DNA of 64,000 nt. Origin: Photobacterium carnosum. GTDB taxonomy: Bacteria > Pseudomonadota > Gammaproteobacteria > Enterobacterales > Vibrionaceae. The notes under the pieces are model-generated. The model saw only the letters and a list, made by a program, of their open reading frames with translations. It searched no databases and was not told the DNA's origin. The DNA lies in contig NZ_NPIB01000002.1 of the NCBI RefSeq assembly GCF_002849605.1, forward strand, positions 201,646-265,645, given 5' to 3'. Below are positions 27,274 to 36,349 of the stretch, in pieces; the stretch's first letter is position 1; each line of letters opens with the position of its first letter. The position numbers were made by a program, and so were the translations under genes.

Positions 27274-27888
27274 ATGCCGCAATCCAATTCAGCCAACCTG
27301 CAACAAGCCTTCACTAAACGTCGGTCCATTTATGCTTTAGGTGGCAACTTAACGGTAAAACCACAAGCAATTATTGATATTGCTGAGCGCACAATACTAA
27401 ATACCCCTTCAGCCTTCAACTCACAGACGACACGTCTGGTAGTGTTGTTTGGTAAGCAGCATAAGCAGCTATGGGATATCACCGAAACCCATTTACGTAA
27501 GGCGGTTGGCAGTAACGACTTTTCAGGTAGTAAACAAAAAATGGATGGTTTTCGTGCGGCTGTGGGTACAGTTATGTTTTACGAAGATAAGGAGGTTATA
27601 CAATCGTTACAAGATAAGTTTGAGCTATATGCTGATAGATTTCCTATTTGGGCGCAGCAAACCTCAGCAATGCATCAATATGCTATGTGGTTAGAATTGA
27701 GTGCTTTAAATATTGGTGCAAATCTTCAGCATTATAATCCACTAATCAATAATGATATTGCATCAGCTTTTTCAATTCCTAAGCAGTGGGAACTGGTTGC
27801 TCAAATGCCATTTGGTAACATCGTTGAGCCAGCTGGCGAAAAAACCTATCAGTCAGCCAGTGAACGTATCAAAGTGTTTGGGCTGTAG
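27274..27888 (+). CDS. Nitroreductase-family flavoprotein
   Basis: The 204-residue product begins with the family's FMN-binding RRSIYALGG motif and TPSAFNSQTTR, and ends with MPFGNIVEPAGEKTY. Length is normal for the YdgI/HBN1-type branch. Such enzymes reduce nitro groups and quinones with NAD(P)H as oxygen-insensitive FMN proteins. A Shine-Dalgarno AAAGGA precedes the ATG. With the MarR-like regulator and two transporters nearby, a role in handling nitroaromatic or quinone stress is plausible. Confidence 0.88.
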   Translation: MPQSNSANLQQAFTKRRSIYALGGNLTVKPQAIIDIAERTILNTPSAFNSQTTRLVVLFGKQHKQLWDITETHLRKAVGSNDFSGSKQKMDGFRAAVGTVMFYEDKEVIQSLQDKFELYADRFPIWAQQTSAMHQYAMWLELSALNIGANLQHYNPLINNDIASAFSIPKQWELVAQMPFGNIVEPAGEKTYQSASERIKVFGL

Positions 27889-28116
27889 TAATAATGCCTT
27901 GATGCTAATGTCAGTATGTTTGGACATCCTAAAGTCAGGTTTTCTCGAATATATACAGTAGGCAGAGCCATTAAGTTTTACGACTTTTTAGATTTAAAAT
28001 GCTAGCGTATATTTGATTATTGCTTGGTACTACTGCAAAAGATAACCAATTAAAATCGTGATGATGCATCGACTCATAACTAAAAAAGATACATAAACAA
28101 GAGTGTGAGGTAGGAA

Positions 28117-29280
28117 ATGAGTAAGTTTAGTTATAGCCAATGGATACTAGCCACCATAACAATAATCGTAGGTCTTAATCTTAGGCCTATTATGGCCTCG
28201 ATATCTCCAATCGTACCTGTGTTAGCAAACGATATAGGAATAAATAATCAAACTGCTGGACTATTGACTACTTTGCCAGTTGCAATGATGGGCTGCTTTG
28301 CGCTTTTAGGTCCCAGAATTCAATCTAGAGTAAGCGAGTATATAGGTATATTAGCTGGATTGTTGGCGATAGCGCTTTCTTGTGGCTACCGATTTTTTAC
28401 TGACTCTACATTACTTCTACTGATAACGTCTCTCATTGGAGGCATTGGTATAGCAATCATCCAAACTCTGATGCCCGCCTATTTAAAAAGAATTGCGCCA
28501 GATAATGCTAGCGTTTTTATGGGGTTATTTACAACAGGCATTATGGCTGGGGCTGCGATCTCAGCTGCTACAACCTCTCCTTTAGAAGGAGCATTTGGAT
28601 GGAATATCGCTTTATCGATTATGGCTATCCCTGCCATATTGGCAATTATACTGTTTTTCTATTATATGCCACATATCAAGAGCAGTAGAAACGGCTATTT
28701 GCCTCTACCTATAAAATCTAAAAATGCATGGCTGTTAATGCTTTTCTTTGGCATAGGAACAGGCGCATACACATTGGTTCTAGCTTGGTTGCCATTAAAT
28801 TACACCCAGCTTGGGTGGAGTAGAGATGCTTCTGGCGCTTTACTAAGTATTTTAACGGTGGCAGAAGTAGTTTCTGGCATCTTAATTTCTATATTTATCA
28901 AAAAATTCAACGATCGCCGAAAGCCATTATTTGTCACTCTATTGCTCATATTAGTTGGTTTAATATTGCTTATCTATATCCCCTCAAAGCTTGCATTTTT
29001 AACCGTTATAATTTTAGGTTTAGGGATTGGTGCTTTATTTCCTTTATCTTTAATCGTAGCGCTTGATTACGCTTCTAACGCCAAGCAAGCAGTGACTTTA
29101 TTAGCTTTTGTGCAAGGTGGGGGATACTTAATCGCTTCAGCATTCCCGTTCATGGCAGGTGTTTTGATTGATGTTTCAAGTGATTTAACGGGAGCGTGGA
29201 TTGGAATGATTGTTGGGGTTTTACTGCTACTCACTATTTGTAATAAATTCTCTCCACGAGATTTTGTGGTTCGTTATTAG
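28117..29280 (+). CDS. MFS transporter, CynX/NimT-like
   Basis: The 387-residue protein has twelve predicted transmembrane helices and the N-terminal LNLRPIMASISPIVPVLANDIG motif of the CynX/NimT group (cyanate and 2-nitroimidazole transporters). The start follows GAGGTAGGAA. It is 230 bp downstream of the nitroreductase on the same strand. A nitro-compound exporter beside a nitroreductase is a sensible pair, but substrate is inferred. Confidence 0.88.
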   Translation: MSKFSYSQWILATITIIVGLNLRPIMASISPIVPVLANDIGINNQTAGLLTTLPVAMMGCFALLGPRIQSRVSEYIGILAGLLAIALSCGYRFFTDSTLLLLITSLIGGIGIAIIQTLMPAYLKRIAPDNASVFMGLFTTGIMAGAAISAATTSPLEGAFGWNIALSIMAIPAILAIILFFYYMPHIKSSRNGYLPLPIKSKNAWLLMLFFGIGTGAYTLVLAWLPLNYTQLGWSRDASGALLSILTVAEVVSGILISIFIKKFNDRRKPLFVTLLLILVGLILLIYIPSKLAFLTVIILGLGIGALFPLSLIVALDYASNAKQAVTLLAFVQGGGYLIASAFPFMAGVLIDVSSDLTGAWIGMIVGVLLLLTICNKFSPRDFVVRY

Positions 29281-29928
29281 CATAGCTCAAGGGAAGAGGT
29301 TGATTACAATCAGGTCATTTTTGACTTTGCTTACAACATTGATGATCTCACAAAAATAAGGGTCGGTGCTCGAACGATAAAAAATATAAATTATTTAGTC
29401 GCCAATACTCAGTACGAAACGTGGTGTCAGCAGATACAGTTATACGAATGTCTAAGCTATCTGCTCACCAGGGCAAAATTAAACAACTTGGCACCACCTA
29501 TTGGTGAGAAGTTAATAAGCTTACTTAGAAAATGTTTGACTGAGTGCTCTGTATCAGTCATGTATTACATAATATGGAAAGCAGTTGAAAGTGCAGCAGC
29601 CTTCGCACAAAAACCAGATATCACTCGAAAACATGCATCAAACGCTATTTCTGGTAACATTGAACGAGTTTTCGGTAAGATATCTAGTGGCAGTTGGCAC
29701 TACCCTAACAAATCTTATCGCGATGCCAGTCACCCTCAGTCTGCGATGGCCAAAATATTTTTTGATTACGTGTTTGGCTTAGATGATTGTGGTTTTCACA
29801 ATACCTTAGATGAGCTATTCAATCCATATAAGATGCAGCAAACTATTGAGAAAACAAGCTATTCAACTTTGGGAAGTGCGCAAATCACCAGTTATTCAGT
29901 GGCTATTGGTGATTTGAAAATAGTATAG
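29281..29928 (+). pseudogene. 5'-truncated hypothetical gene
   Basis: The frame is open from the codon after the NimT-like stop to 29,928 and encodes about 215 residues with no ATG in its first half; a TTG at 29,488 is the first usable start. Sequence such as GNIERVFGKISSGSWHYPNK and AMAKIFFDYVFGLDDCGF looks like real protein. I do not recognise the family. It is best read as the 3' part of a gene fused by deletion to the end of the transporter gene. Confidence 0.5.
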
Positions 29929-29971
29929 ATAGGTTTTTTTTCAGTATGACTGGTAATTATCCAATGAAAAC

Positions 29972-30029
29972 TGAACTGCCCCTGTACTCTCTCAGGATGC
30001 TGAGCCTCCAACGATCGCCGGGCAGTTCA
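29972..30029. repeat. 58-bp segment with 10-bp inverted ends
   Basis: TGAACTGCCC (29,972-29,981) and GGGCAGTTCA (30,020-30,029) form perfect inverted repeats. The ends resemble those of IS3-type insertion sequences, but no transposase lies between them. It may be a collapsed IS, a very short MITE-like element or a hairpin. Confidence 0.5.
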
Positions 30030-30143
30030 AATAAGATTCATATTGTCCTCTGTGTCTTTATAACCCAATTCAACCAACATATCTCTATTTAATTACAATA
30101 TTCTAAAAGTTAGTCAGCTAGATGCTAAGTGGTGTGGTGTTTA

Positions 30144-31568
30144 TTATATTTTTGGTAGCCAATACTCTTTTTGATCAAATACTGTTTTAAACATATCTTC
30201 ATCGCATGGCTCGGTAGGTAATGTCCTAAGCGTCTTCACTTGAATATCCACCTGATGAAAATAACTCATACTCATCTGTATCCACATCAGTTCATCCTTG
30301 TCCGATAACGGTTTAGGTTGGTCATAAAGCACCATCATTTTCTGTTCAATCTCTTTCTTCTTGAGCTTTTGAACATCATCCTTACTAGGCTTGTTGCAAG
30401 CCAAGTTCAAACCGTAACTTTTGTTCAAAAAAGCGATGAAACCATATAATGCGCTGTACTGACCTTGCTTAACTAGCAAATACCCATCCAATTGTTCCTG
30501 ACTTGGCGTATGCAAGCCTTCGATGTCGTATTTAGTACATAGGTCTATTGCAGGCTGCAAGGCTAATCTGACGGATTTAAGCGAGGTTTTACCCATAAGC
30601 AGTTTTTGCTCTAAATATTGATGATATTCAATGATGCAACGAGGCACTTTACCGTCAAGTTTAGCCAGCAAGTTAACAATGCGCTCGTCCTCTGCAATCT
30701 GATCTTTAATCTTGGGATCTACCACAACTTGCTTAGTTTTAATCAGCCACCGCAGTACCGTGAGGTACTCACGTAGTCCATTTGGCTTGAACTCATGTAC
30801 CAGTGATTCATAACAGGGTATCTTGCCCCATAGCTCATCACAGTGAACAAAGAAATTGATGAAATGGGTATGTTTAAGAGTGGCGGTCTTGCTACCAAGC
30901 TCGGCCTTAAACCATATTGTAAAAGCAGTATAAGCTTGTCTCATCAGATCGGACGATAAAAGGTAGGAGTTAGTCCTTGTCTCAAGCTCTAATCTTTGTG
31001 ACCAGTAACAGTCATCACATCTTTTACCCATACCCGCAGGCATAAGCTTATCGCAACTCTCGCAGGGGATCTCACCTAAGTCATGGCATTTTTGACACGC
31101 CATACCTTCCTCAGTATCAACAAGCTCTCTATACTTGTGACATCGAGGGCATGTCGCTCTAAAGTGCCCTTGATAGCAGGTGACACACACCGCCTGATCA
31201 TGAGATAGTTTAGAGTAGCGACTAACACCTCTTTTAAACTTACCGCACTCAAAGCATTCCTTTTCAGCCTTAAAGTAGCCCTGATAGCATATCTGACAGA
31301 CTCGTCCATACTCCGTATTAGCTCCATTTTTAACCGTCGCGCCGCCACAACGAATGCAGGGCTGACTCATACGACAAGATCTACAGACGGCAAAGTCCTC
31401 TTTTTTATGCAGACGATTTATCTTACCGCACTGACTACAAGGCTTTTTAACAAACCATATGCGATAACAATTGGCGCAATAGGTATCATCTTTATAGCGT
31501 CTTTTTATCTCAACGTTTTTATTACCGCAGGAGTTGCATCGATGTTTAGTCTTCTCTATGCTTGTCAT
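30144..31568 (-). CDS. Zinc-ribbon transposition protein (TniE-like)
   Basis: The 474-residue protein has at least ten CxxC pairs in its first 190 residues, beginning HRCNSCGNKNVEI, so several zinc ribbons are stacked in tandem. The C-terminal 280 residues are helical, and the LEQKLLMGKTSLKSVRLALQ region resembles a SAM-like DNA-binding fold. It overlaps the tniQ-like gene by 23 bases as the last gene of the tns operon. The position and size match the fifth gene (tniE) of comM/Tn6022-type elements. A role in target DNA recognition is inferred. Confidence 0.62.
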   Translation of the reverse strand: MTSIEKTKHRCNSCGNKNVEIKRRYKDDTYCANCYRIWFVKKPCSQCGKINRLHKKEDFAVCRSCRMSQPCIRCGGATVKNGANTEYGRVCQICYQGYFKAEKECFECGKFKRGVSRYSKLSHDQAVCVTCYQGHFRATCPRCHKYRELVDTEEGMACQKCHDLGEIPCESCDKLMPAGMGKRCDDCYWSQRLELETRTNSYLLSSDLMRQAYTAFTIWFKAELGSKTATLKHTHFINFFVHCDELWGKIPCYESLVHEFKPNGLREYLTVLRWLIKTKQVVVDPKIKDQIAEDERIVNLLAKLDGKVPRCIIEYHQYLEQKLLMGKTSLKSVRLALQPAIDLCTKYDIEGLHTPSQEQLDGYLLVKQGQYSALYGFIAFLNKSYGLNLACNKPSKDDVQKLKKKEIEQKMMVLYDQPKPLSDKDELMWIQMSMSYFHQVDIQVKTLRTLPTEPCDEDMFKTVFDQKEYWLPKI

Positions 31569-32703
31569 AACTTTCTCTCATCTGCATCTTGCGCTTAAGT
31601 CTATTCCATGCCGTCATTACCGCTTTGGGTGAGGCGGGTTGTATATCCACTGATTGTGCTTTGTGTTGCCGCGTAGGTACTCTATGGAGCTGATCGCATA
31701 CCTCGCTAAAGGCTTTAGGTATAACCGTGTACTTTGACCACTGGAAGCTGTTTTGGGTAATATTAAGAGCTAAGCAAGCCTTGATCCACTCATCACCGTC
31801 AACTTGCAATAGGTAGTAGGCGCACTCAAGCAATACCGCTCGTTCTTCTATCGGCAAATAATCAAATCTGAGTGCCGTTTTGGGTAGTGATAAAGCGCTA
31901 GTATCAATCTCTAGTACAGTCAGTAGCTTGCCGAACATATAGTTGGGATTGTGCAGACCTCGCCTGACTAGATTTATTAAAAATAGCAGGTACTCAAACC
32001 ACTGAGCCATACTGACCAATTGCCCCAAAACAATGCCTTGCTTACTGAAAAAAGCCTGATCAGCAAGCAATTGAAACTTATCAAGCGCAGCGCTTGGCTT
32101 TATATCTGATATAGCTTTATCTATCTTATAAAGACAGGAGTGACAGCGATTGATGAACTGCTGCTCTGCACTTAAAAGCTGGGGCTGATAAGGCTGATTG
32201 CAGTACCCACAATCTACCTGCAAGAATGTCTTATGCTTAGAGCAGCAGACAGACCATGTAAAGCGCCATTGCAACTTAAGGTAAGCCTCTTTATCATCGC
32301 TCATGCAGTCAGGACAAAAGGGATAACCTAGCCTTGAATAGCGGTTGCGTTTTGATAAAGGTGCTGTCCAAAGTAGAGGTTTTTTGTTGTCTGATTTAAC
32401 TGACGTATCATCCAAGAAGTCGATCAATATTTGATTATCGAAAGTATCGATGTTGTGACCTGCTAGAGTTGCAATATCAGATCTGATTTGTCCATCGATA
32501 TGATTAAAACCTTTATCAACGTCATATGTCCAAATACGATACTTAGGCCAGTAGTAGTAGGTAAAGGTCAAAGGACTACATCCGTGTCTAAGCGCGGCGC
32601 GTACTAGCCAAGATGTTAAGCTCTCACCGTATAGAAAAGGTGTGGCAAAAGTCAGTGGTTTTACCCAATAATTCTGCGTAGCCCTTTGGTCGGTTTTAGA
32701 CAT
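31546..32703 (-). CDS. tniQ: TniQ/TnsD-family target-selector protein
   Basis: The 385-residue product shows the TniQ N terminus (FLYGESLTSWLVRAALRHG) followed by zinc-binding pairs YPFCPDCMSDD...WSVCCSKHKTFL and DCGYCNQPY...CHSCLYK. It overlaps tnsC by 43 bases and the next gene by 23. TniQ/TnsD proteins bind a specific attachment site or an adaptor and recruit TnsC. At 385 aa it is shorter than Tn7 TnsD (508 aa) and similar in size to the tniD product of comM-type elements. Confidence 0.85.
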   Translation of the reverse strand: MSKTDQRATQNYWVKPLTFATPFLYGESLTSWLVRAALRHGCSPLTFTYYYWPKYRIWTYDVDKGFNHIDGQIRSDIATLAGHNIDTFDNQILIDFLDDTSVKSDNKKPLLWTAPLSKRNRYSRLGYPFCPDCMSDDKEAYLKLQWRFTWSVCCSKHKTFLQVDCGYCNQPYQPQLLSAEQQFINRCHSCLYKIDKAISDIKPSAALDKFQLLADQAFFSKQGIVLGQLVSMAQWFEYLLFLINLVRRGLHNPNYMFGKLLTVLEIDTSALSLPKTALRFDYLPIEERAVLLECAYYLLQVDGDEWIKACLALNITQNSFQWSKYTVIPKAFSEVCDQLHRVPTRQHKAQSVDIQPASPKAVMTAWNRLKRKMQMRESYDKHRED

Positions 32704-33554
32704 GACTTGCCCCTGATACTCTCAACAGTGATTTCTTCTTCACCTGACTCAATGGCGTTAATAGCGCAATCGTTAATTAAACGCTTAACATCGCCAAGGT
32801 TGCCTGTGCTAATGCTATAGATTAAATTGACCTTTTCAGTCTCAATGAGTTTAGACGGCTTTTTAAGTGGTAAAATCTTCTCAAAACTACCAACCAGACG
32901 CTTAAACTCTTTATCATTTGACCATAAAGAAAGCTCAGCGACATCAAAGCGACTAGCGTGTTGTGGGTCAGTGTGTAGAATACGAACAGCGTCTTTAGTG
33001 CCACAAAGCACGATAGGCATAAGCAATTCGTTACATAAGAATTTGATAACATTCATAATGGCTCGTTGCTGTCTGGCTGTACCCGTAAGCATTGAATGAA
33101 CTTCGTCAATAATTAGTATCTTGACGTTGGTGTGTCTAAAGGCGTTAACGACTTGGTATCTCAATTTATTGGCAGCATCGGTTGGTCTGTATGGCAGCTT
33201 AAACGCTTCAATAATAGAGATGTACAAATCCTTTTCACTGGCAGTTGGAGGCGCTTGGATTTTGACTATAGGTATAACTAATGTCTCATCAACCGTATGA
33301 TTTTCTCCGAACTTATCATAAAAACGATTTATGATTGTGGTTTTGCCATTATTGGAATCTCCAATAAGCAGCAAGTTTGGCATACGATGTTGCTTTACAT
33401 GGTTCATCAATCCCTGCATAACATCAATAACCTGATTTGCTGTGTTGTAGCCTACCCACCTTGGAGAGTGGATAAATTCAATCCTTTCTTTATCGGGTAG
33501 ATGAGCGATATGCCTAAATTTTTCATGAATGTGGGTGTATAAAGATTCGCTCAT
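32661..33554 (-). CDS. tnsC: TnsC/TniB-like AAA+ transposition regulator
   Basis: The 297-residue ATPase has Walker A GDSNNGKT (residues about 65-72), Walker B ILIIDEVHSM, and an arginine-finger region near HASRFDVAELSLW. Length is close to TniB of Tn5053 and the short TnsC proteins of Tn6022-type and type V CAST elements, and about half of Tn7 TnsC (555 aa). It joins target selectors to the TnsAB transposase. Its start overlaps the tnsB stop by one base. Confidence 0.92.
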   Translation of the reverse strand: MSESLYTHIHEKFRHIAHLPDKERIEFIHSPRWVGYNTANQVIDVMQGLMNHVKQHRMPNLLLIGDSNNGKTTIINRFYDKFGENHTVDETLVIPIVKIQAPPTASEKDLYISIIEAFKLPYRPTDAANKLRYQVVNAFRHTNVKILIIDEVHSMLTGTARQQRAIMNVIKFLCNELLMPIVLCGTKDAVRILHTDPQHASRFDVAELSLWSNDKEFKRLVGSFEKILPLKKPSKLIETEKVNLIYSISTGNLGDVKRLINDCAINAIESGEEEITVESIRGKSCLKPTKGLRRIIG

Positions 33555-35578
33555 CAGTCAATATCCTCAAAGTATAGATTGTCATCATTGTCATCAGACT
33601 CATCAAGGCTTGTCTCTACCGCCTTTTTGTTTAAAATCCTAGTCGATTCTGGCAACGTGTCTAGTATATCTACCTCTTCACTTTCATCTGATTTCAACTT
33701 ACCGTACATTGTTTGCGATTTAGTATGAGATTTTTTACGCTGCTCACTTCTAAGTACCTTTTTAGTCGTATTTTTAGACTCTTCAACTATGGTCTGCATA
33801 TCTTGTAATGCTTGATATATCAGCGCCTCGTTAACAGTTCCTGACTCCTGTTTGACTTGCTTATAAACTTTCCTATACTCCCAAAGGCTAATTGGCGGCA
33901 GAACTTGATTTGCTAGTGGTACAGGAAAGTATTGTAGTAACTCAGGATCATAAAACCATATTCTAGTAATATCCCTTGGATCTTGCCTAAAGATAAACTT
34001 AGTCTTATTACCATTGTCATCAGTATGATTAATGAAGTTGTTTAAGCAAGCATCGTAATATTGCAAGCCATCTATTGTTGTTCCATTCCTTTGAATAGTA
34101 CGCAGGGCACTCGGCATAAAATCCAGTACCAGCGTATGACGGTCTGATGGGATTGGTGGTAATCCAATACCGCTTTCAAAGCCTTCACCAAATATACCTA
34201 TGCGCCACTGTTCTTTAGGGCTACGTTCAATGCTTGAATGTATACTTTCGTGATAATCCATCGTGATGTAGGTCAAGAACCATTTTTCAAACTCATGCAA
34301 GGTTAAACTGGCATGTTTTTCAGAGTTGTATTCGTCTTTTTCTTTAATGTTAGAGAAAGTAGTGCCCGGCAATTCATGTACACGCTTCATTATAGTGCCA
34401 ATCAATCGTTCAATATGACCACCATACTCAGGTCTTGCTACTGGCCTAAATTCAAGATTGATACCATGAAAGGCGCAAGACTTCTGCAAACTCTCAGCTC
34501 TAAAATCAGAACCATTATCGACGTGGATTTTTTTAGGCATACCGAAGACATTCCATTTCACATCGGATAATCCAAACTCAAGCAACAACTCATCTTTTGG
34601 TAAAATACTTCGTGAGATGCACATACTAACCGAAGTAACAGAGGGCGCATCTAGTGAAATATAATAGCCTGTAACCATGCGACTATAGACATCAATAGCC
34701 ACTGTAATGAATGGTCTACCAATAGGTCTTCTATGCTTATCATCAACCAGTATCAAATCTACTGGTGTGTGGTCTATCTGAATAACACTGAGAGGGTAGT
34801 TGGCGTCAGGAAACTGACCTGCTTTAGCGGTGAATTTTTGTTTTGCACGTTTTCTCTGACCACGACCGCGCAATAGGTCTTTCTCTTTGATTTCTTTGAT
34901 ACGGTTACGGATGGTGTTCTTACTAGGTTTCTCAATATCCTCTACATAACAACGCCTATGAATCTCTCTGATAGTGGCTTGCACATTAGGTCTTTGAACA
35001 GTAAGGTAAAAATTATTGATGACTTCGCTAATAAGGTTTTCTGTCTCACCATTTAGACGTTTAGCCCCTTTTCTCCAGCCTCTTTTTTGATCAATTAAGG
35101 ATCCAATTGAGCCTGTCGATTGATAAGCGTCAACCCATCGTCTAAGAGTACGACTAGAAACCCCAACTTCTTTAGATCTTCTCTCATAACCCTGTTCACC
35201 TCGATAGTTGTCCTCGCCATACCAGTCGTCCTCCATAATGAGTGGGGTGATAGCTAAGTACTTCTTTTGAGCTTCTTGCCATTCATCATCGCCAATATCA
35301 TTAAGATCGATGACAACAGAAGTATTTGCACCGTCTATCACGTTATCGAAGTCATGGATTGATAAAACTTGATTTCTCAGTGTTTGCAAGTTTTTAAACA
35401 CGGCTTGATTTAGATCATCAAGGTACTCGATAAGCTGGTACTCATCGTTATCAGTTTTATTACGATAAATGCCGCCAAGCACCATTTGAATATGGTCACG
35501 GCTATATTTACTGTTAGTGTCGAAATGAGAACTCATCCTTAGTCCTATTGGTTTGGTTACGATTTCAGTGTCCAACAT
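33554..35578 (-). CDS. tnsB: TnsB/TniA-like DDE transposase
   Basis: The start at 35,578 is chosen because GGAGG lies six bases upstream; it overlaps the tnsA stop by 14 bases. The 674-residue protein carries helix-turn-helix domains (SSRTLRRWVDAYQSTG and the following Mu-type domain), then an rve/DDE core with VIQIDHTPVDL (D), KIHVDNGSDFRAE (D) and GGHIERLIGTIMKRV (E). A Mu C-terminal beta-barrel-like region and an acidic tail follow, the latter a likely TnsC contact. It binds the six 21-bp end repeats and joins 3' ends to target DNA. Confidence 0.95.
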   Translation of the reverse strand: MLDTEIVTKPIGLRMSSHFDTNSKYSRDHIQMVLGGIYRNKTDNDEYQLIEYLDDLNQAVFKNLQTLRNQVLSIHDFDNVIDGANTSVVIDLNDIGDDEWQEAQKKYLAITPLIMEDDWYGEDNYRGEQGYERRSKEVGVSSRTLRRWVDAYQSTGSIGSLIDQKRGWRKGAKRLNGETENLISEVINNFYLTVQRPNVQATIREIHRRCYVEDIEKPSKNTIRNRIKEIKEKDLLRGRGQRKRAKQKFTAKAGQFPDANYPLSVIQIDHTPVDLILVDDKHRRPIGRPFITVAIDVYSRMVTGYYISLDAPSVTSVSMCISRSILPKDELLLEFGLSDVKWNVFGMPKKIHVDNGSDFRAESLQKSCAFHGINLEFRPVARPEYGGHIERLIGTIMKRVHELPGTTFSNIKEKDEYNSEKHASLTLHEFEKWFLTYITMDYHESIHSSIERSPKEQWRIGIFGEGFESGIGLPPIPSDRHTLVLDFMPSALRTIQRNGTTIDGLQYYDACLNNFINHTDDNGNKTKFIFRQDPRDITRIWFYDPELLQYFPVPLANQVLPPISLWEYRKVYKQVKQESGTVNEALIYQALQDMQTIVEESKNTTKKVLRSEQRKKSHTKSQTMYGKLKSDESEEVDILDTLPESTRILNKKAVETSLDESDDNDDNLYFEDID

Positions 35579-36215
35579 GCCAGACCTCCATTTGCGGGTC
35601 TTTAACGTCATCCCAAATATCAAACCCGATTTGCTTATTTGCCATTAGGTGCCAAACCAGAGCCTGTCCATCATGTCGGTAAAGCTTAGATTTGAAGTAC
35701 CTCTCTAAGATATAGTCAACACTAGTGATGCCACGTTGCTTAATATCAGTGAGTATTACTTCAACCTCTTCGTTATTAATTCTTATGGTTTCATAAGTTC
35801 TCAGAAAGTTAATGTTATCAAGCGCCTCATGTCTAATCCTGTCTTCATCGAATATGATGAATCTGATACCTTTTTCCTTACAATACAGTTTAGCTGCCTT
35901 CCACTTGTCAGACCAATCACGCCAGTTTAGTTGCCACTCTCGTTTTGGTTTAACCTCTGCAATAAACGACTTACCCGATTTAGCATCTAACTCCACATAA
36001 TAATCAGGCGTATAACGATAGGTTCTGCCATTTTTATTAAAAGGTATCTTCACAGGCTGAGGTGTGATGTTCTTAACATCTTCCCGAAAAGCATGATAAA
36101 TAATAAAATCTCTTTCTAAAGTCGATTCGTAAGCAAGCGGCTTTTTCTTGTAAGAAATGACACCTGAAACACTCCGTCTTGTCGGTTTTATTTTACGAGC
36201 TTGATGTTTGAACAT
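35565..36215 (-). CDS. tnsA: TnsA-like endonuclease
   Basis: The 216-residue product starts at ATG 36,215, five bases after AGGTG; a GTG 39 bases upstream would lie inside TnsB binding repeats. The catalytic restriction-enzyme-like fold shows Glu in STLERDFI, Asp71 in YTPDYYVEL and Glu87/Lys89 in AEVKPKREW, matching the E-D-K triad of Tn7 TnsA. TnsA cuts the 5' ends so that transposition is cut-and-paste. The ribosome binding site lies within the innermost right-end repeat. Confidence 0.93.
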   Translation of the reverse strand: MFKHQARKIKPTRRSVSGVISYKKKPLAYESTLERDFIIYHAFREDVKNITPQPVKIPFNKNGRTYRYTPDYYVELDAKSGKSFIAEVKPKREWQLNWRDWSDKWKAAKLYCKEKGIRFIIFDEDRIRHEALDNINFLRTYETIRINNEEVEVILTDIKQRGITSVDYILERYFKSKLYRHDGQALVWHLMANKQIGFDIWDDVKDPQMEVWHVGH

Positions 36216-36349
36216 TATGACACCTATTTCTGGTAATTTGTAAGAATCTGACACTTATTACTGGTAATATTTGACATTTAATCTAGGTAATAATTGGATG
36301 TAGATAAAGAAATGATGTCTAATTATGACACTTATTGTTGGAATTGACA
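36216..36349. promoter_or_regulatory. Right end with four TnsB-type binding repeats
   Basis: On the minus strand, repeats lie at 36,343-36,323 (TTCCAACAATAAGTGTCATA), 36,290-36,270 (TTACCTAGATTAAATGTCAA), 36,267-36,247 (TTACCAGTAATAAGTGTCAG) and 36,236-36,216 (TTACCAGAAATAGGTGTCAT). Three are tightly grouped just upstream of tnsA and one is at the tip. TnsB binding here would cover the tnsA promoter and ribosome binding site, so autorepression is likely. Confidence 0.88.

Larger units (their letters stand above)
14842..36349. mobile_element. Complete Tn7-like transposon, 21,508 bp
   Basis: Both ends read TGTCAATTCCAACAAT inwards, giving TGT...ACA termini, and a perfect 5-bp duplication CAAGG flanks them. 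The right end carries four TnsB-type repeats and tnsA-tnsB-tnsC-tniQ plus a zinc-ribbon gene reading inwards. The left end carries two repeats and a tnsE-like gene. Cargo lies between: three insertion sequences, an hsdM relic, a TauD/HEPN/HEAT-like trio, a DUF5677-like gene and a MarR/EamA/nitroreductase/NimT-like cluster. The element sits in a conjugative backbone between a terminator and the ribosome binding site of a small gene, not at attTn7 or comM. This fits TnsE-type targeting of conjugating plasmids. Confidence 0.95.

Noticed and set aside
14842..36349. CRISPR array or Cas genes inside the Tn7-like transposon
   Set aside because: Tn7-like elements can carry guide-RNA systems, so both ends and the cargo were read for repeat-spacer patterns and Cas-type proteins. 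None was found; target selection seems to rest on TniQ and TnsE.
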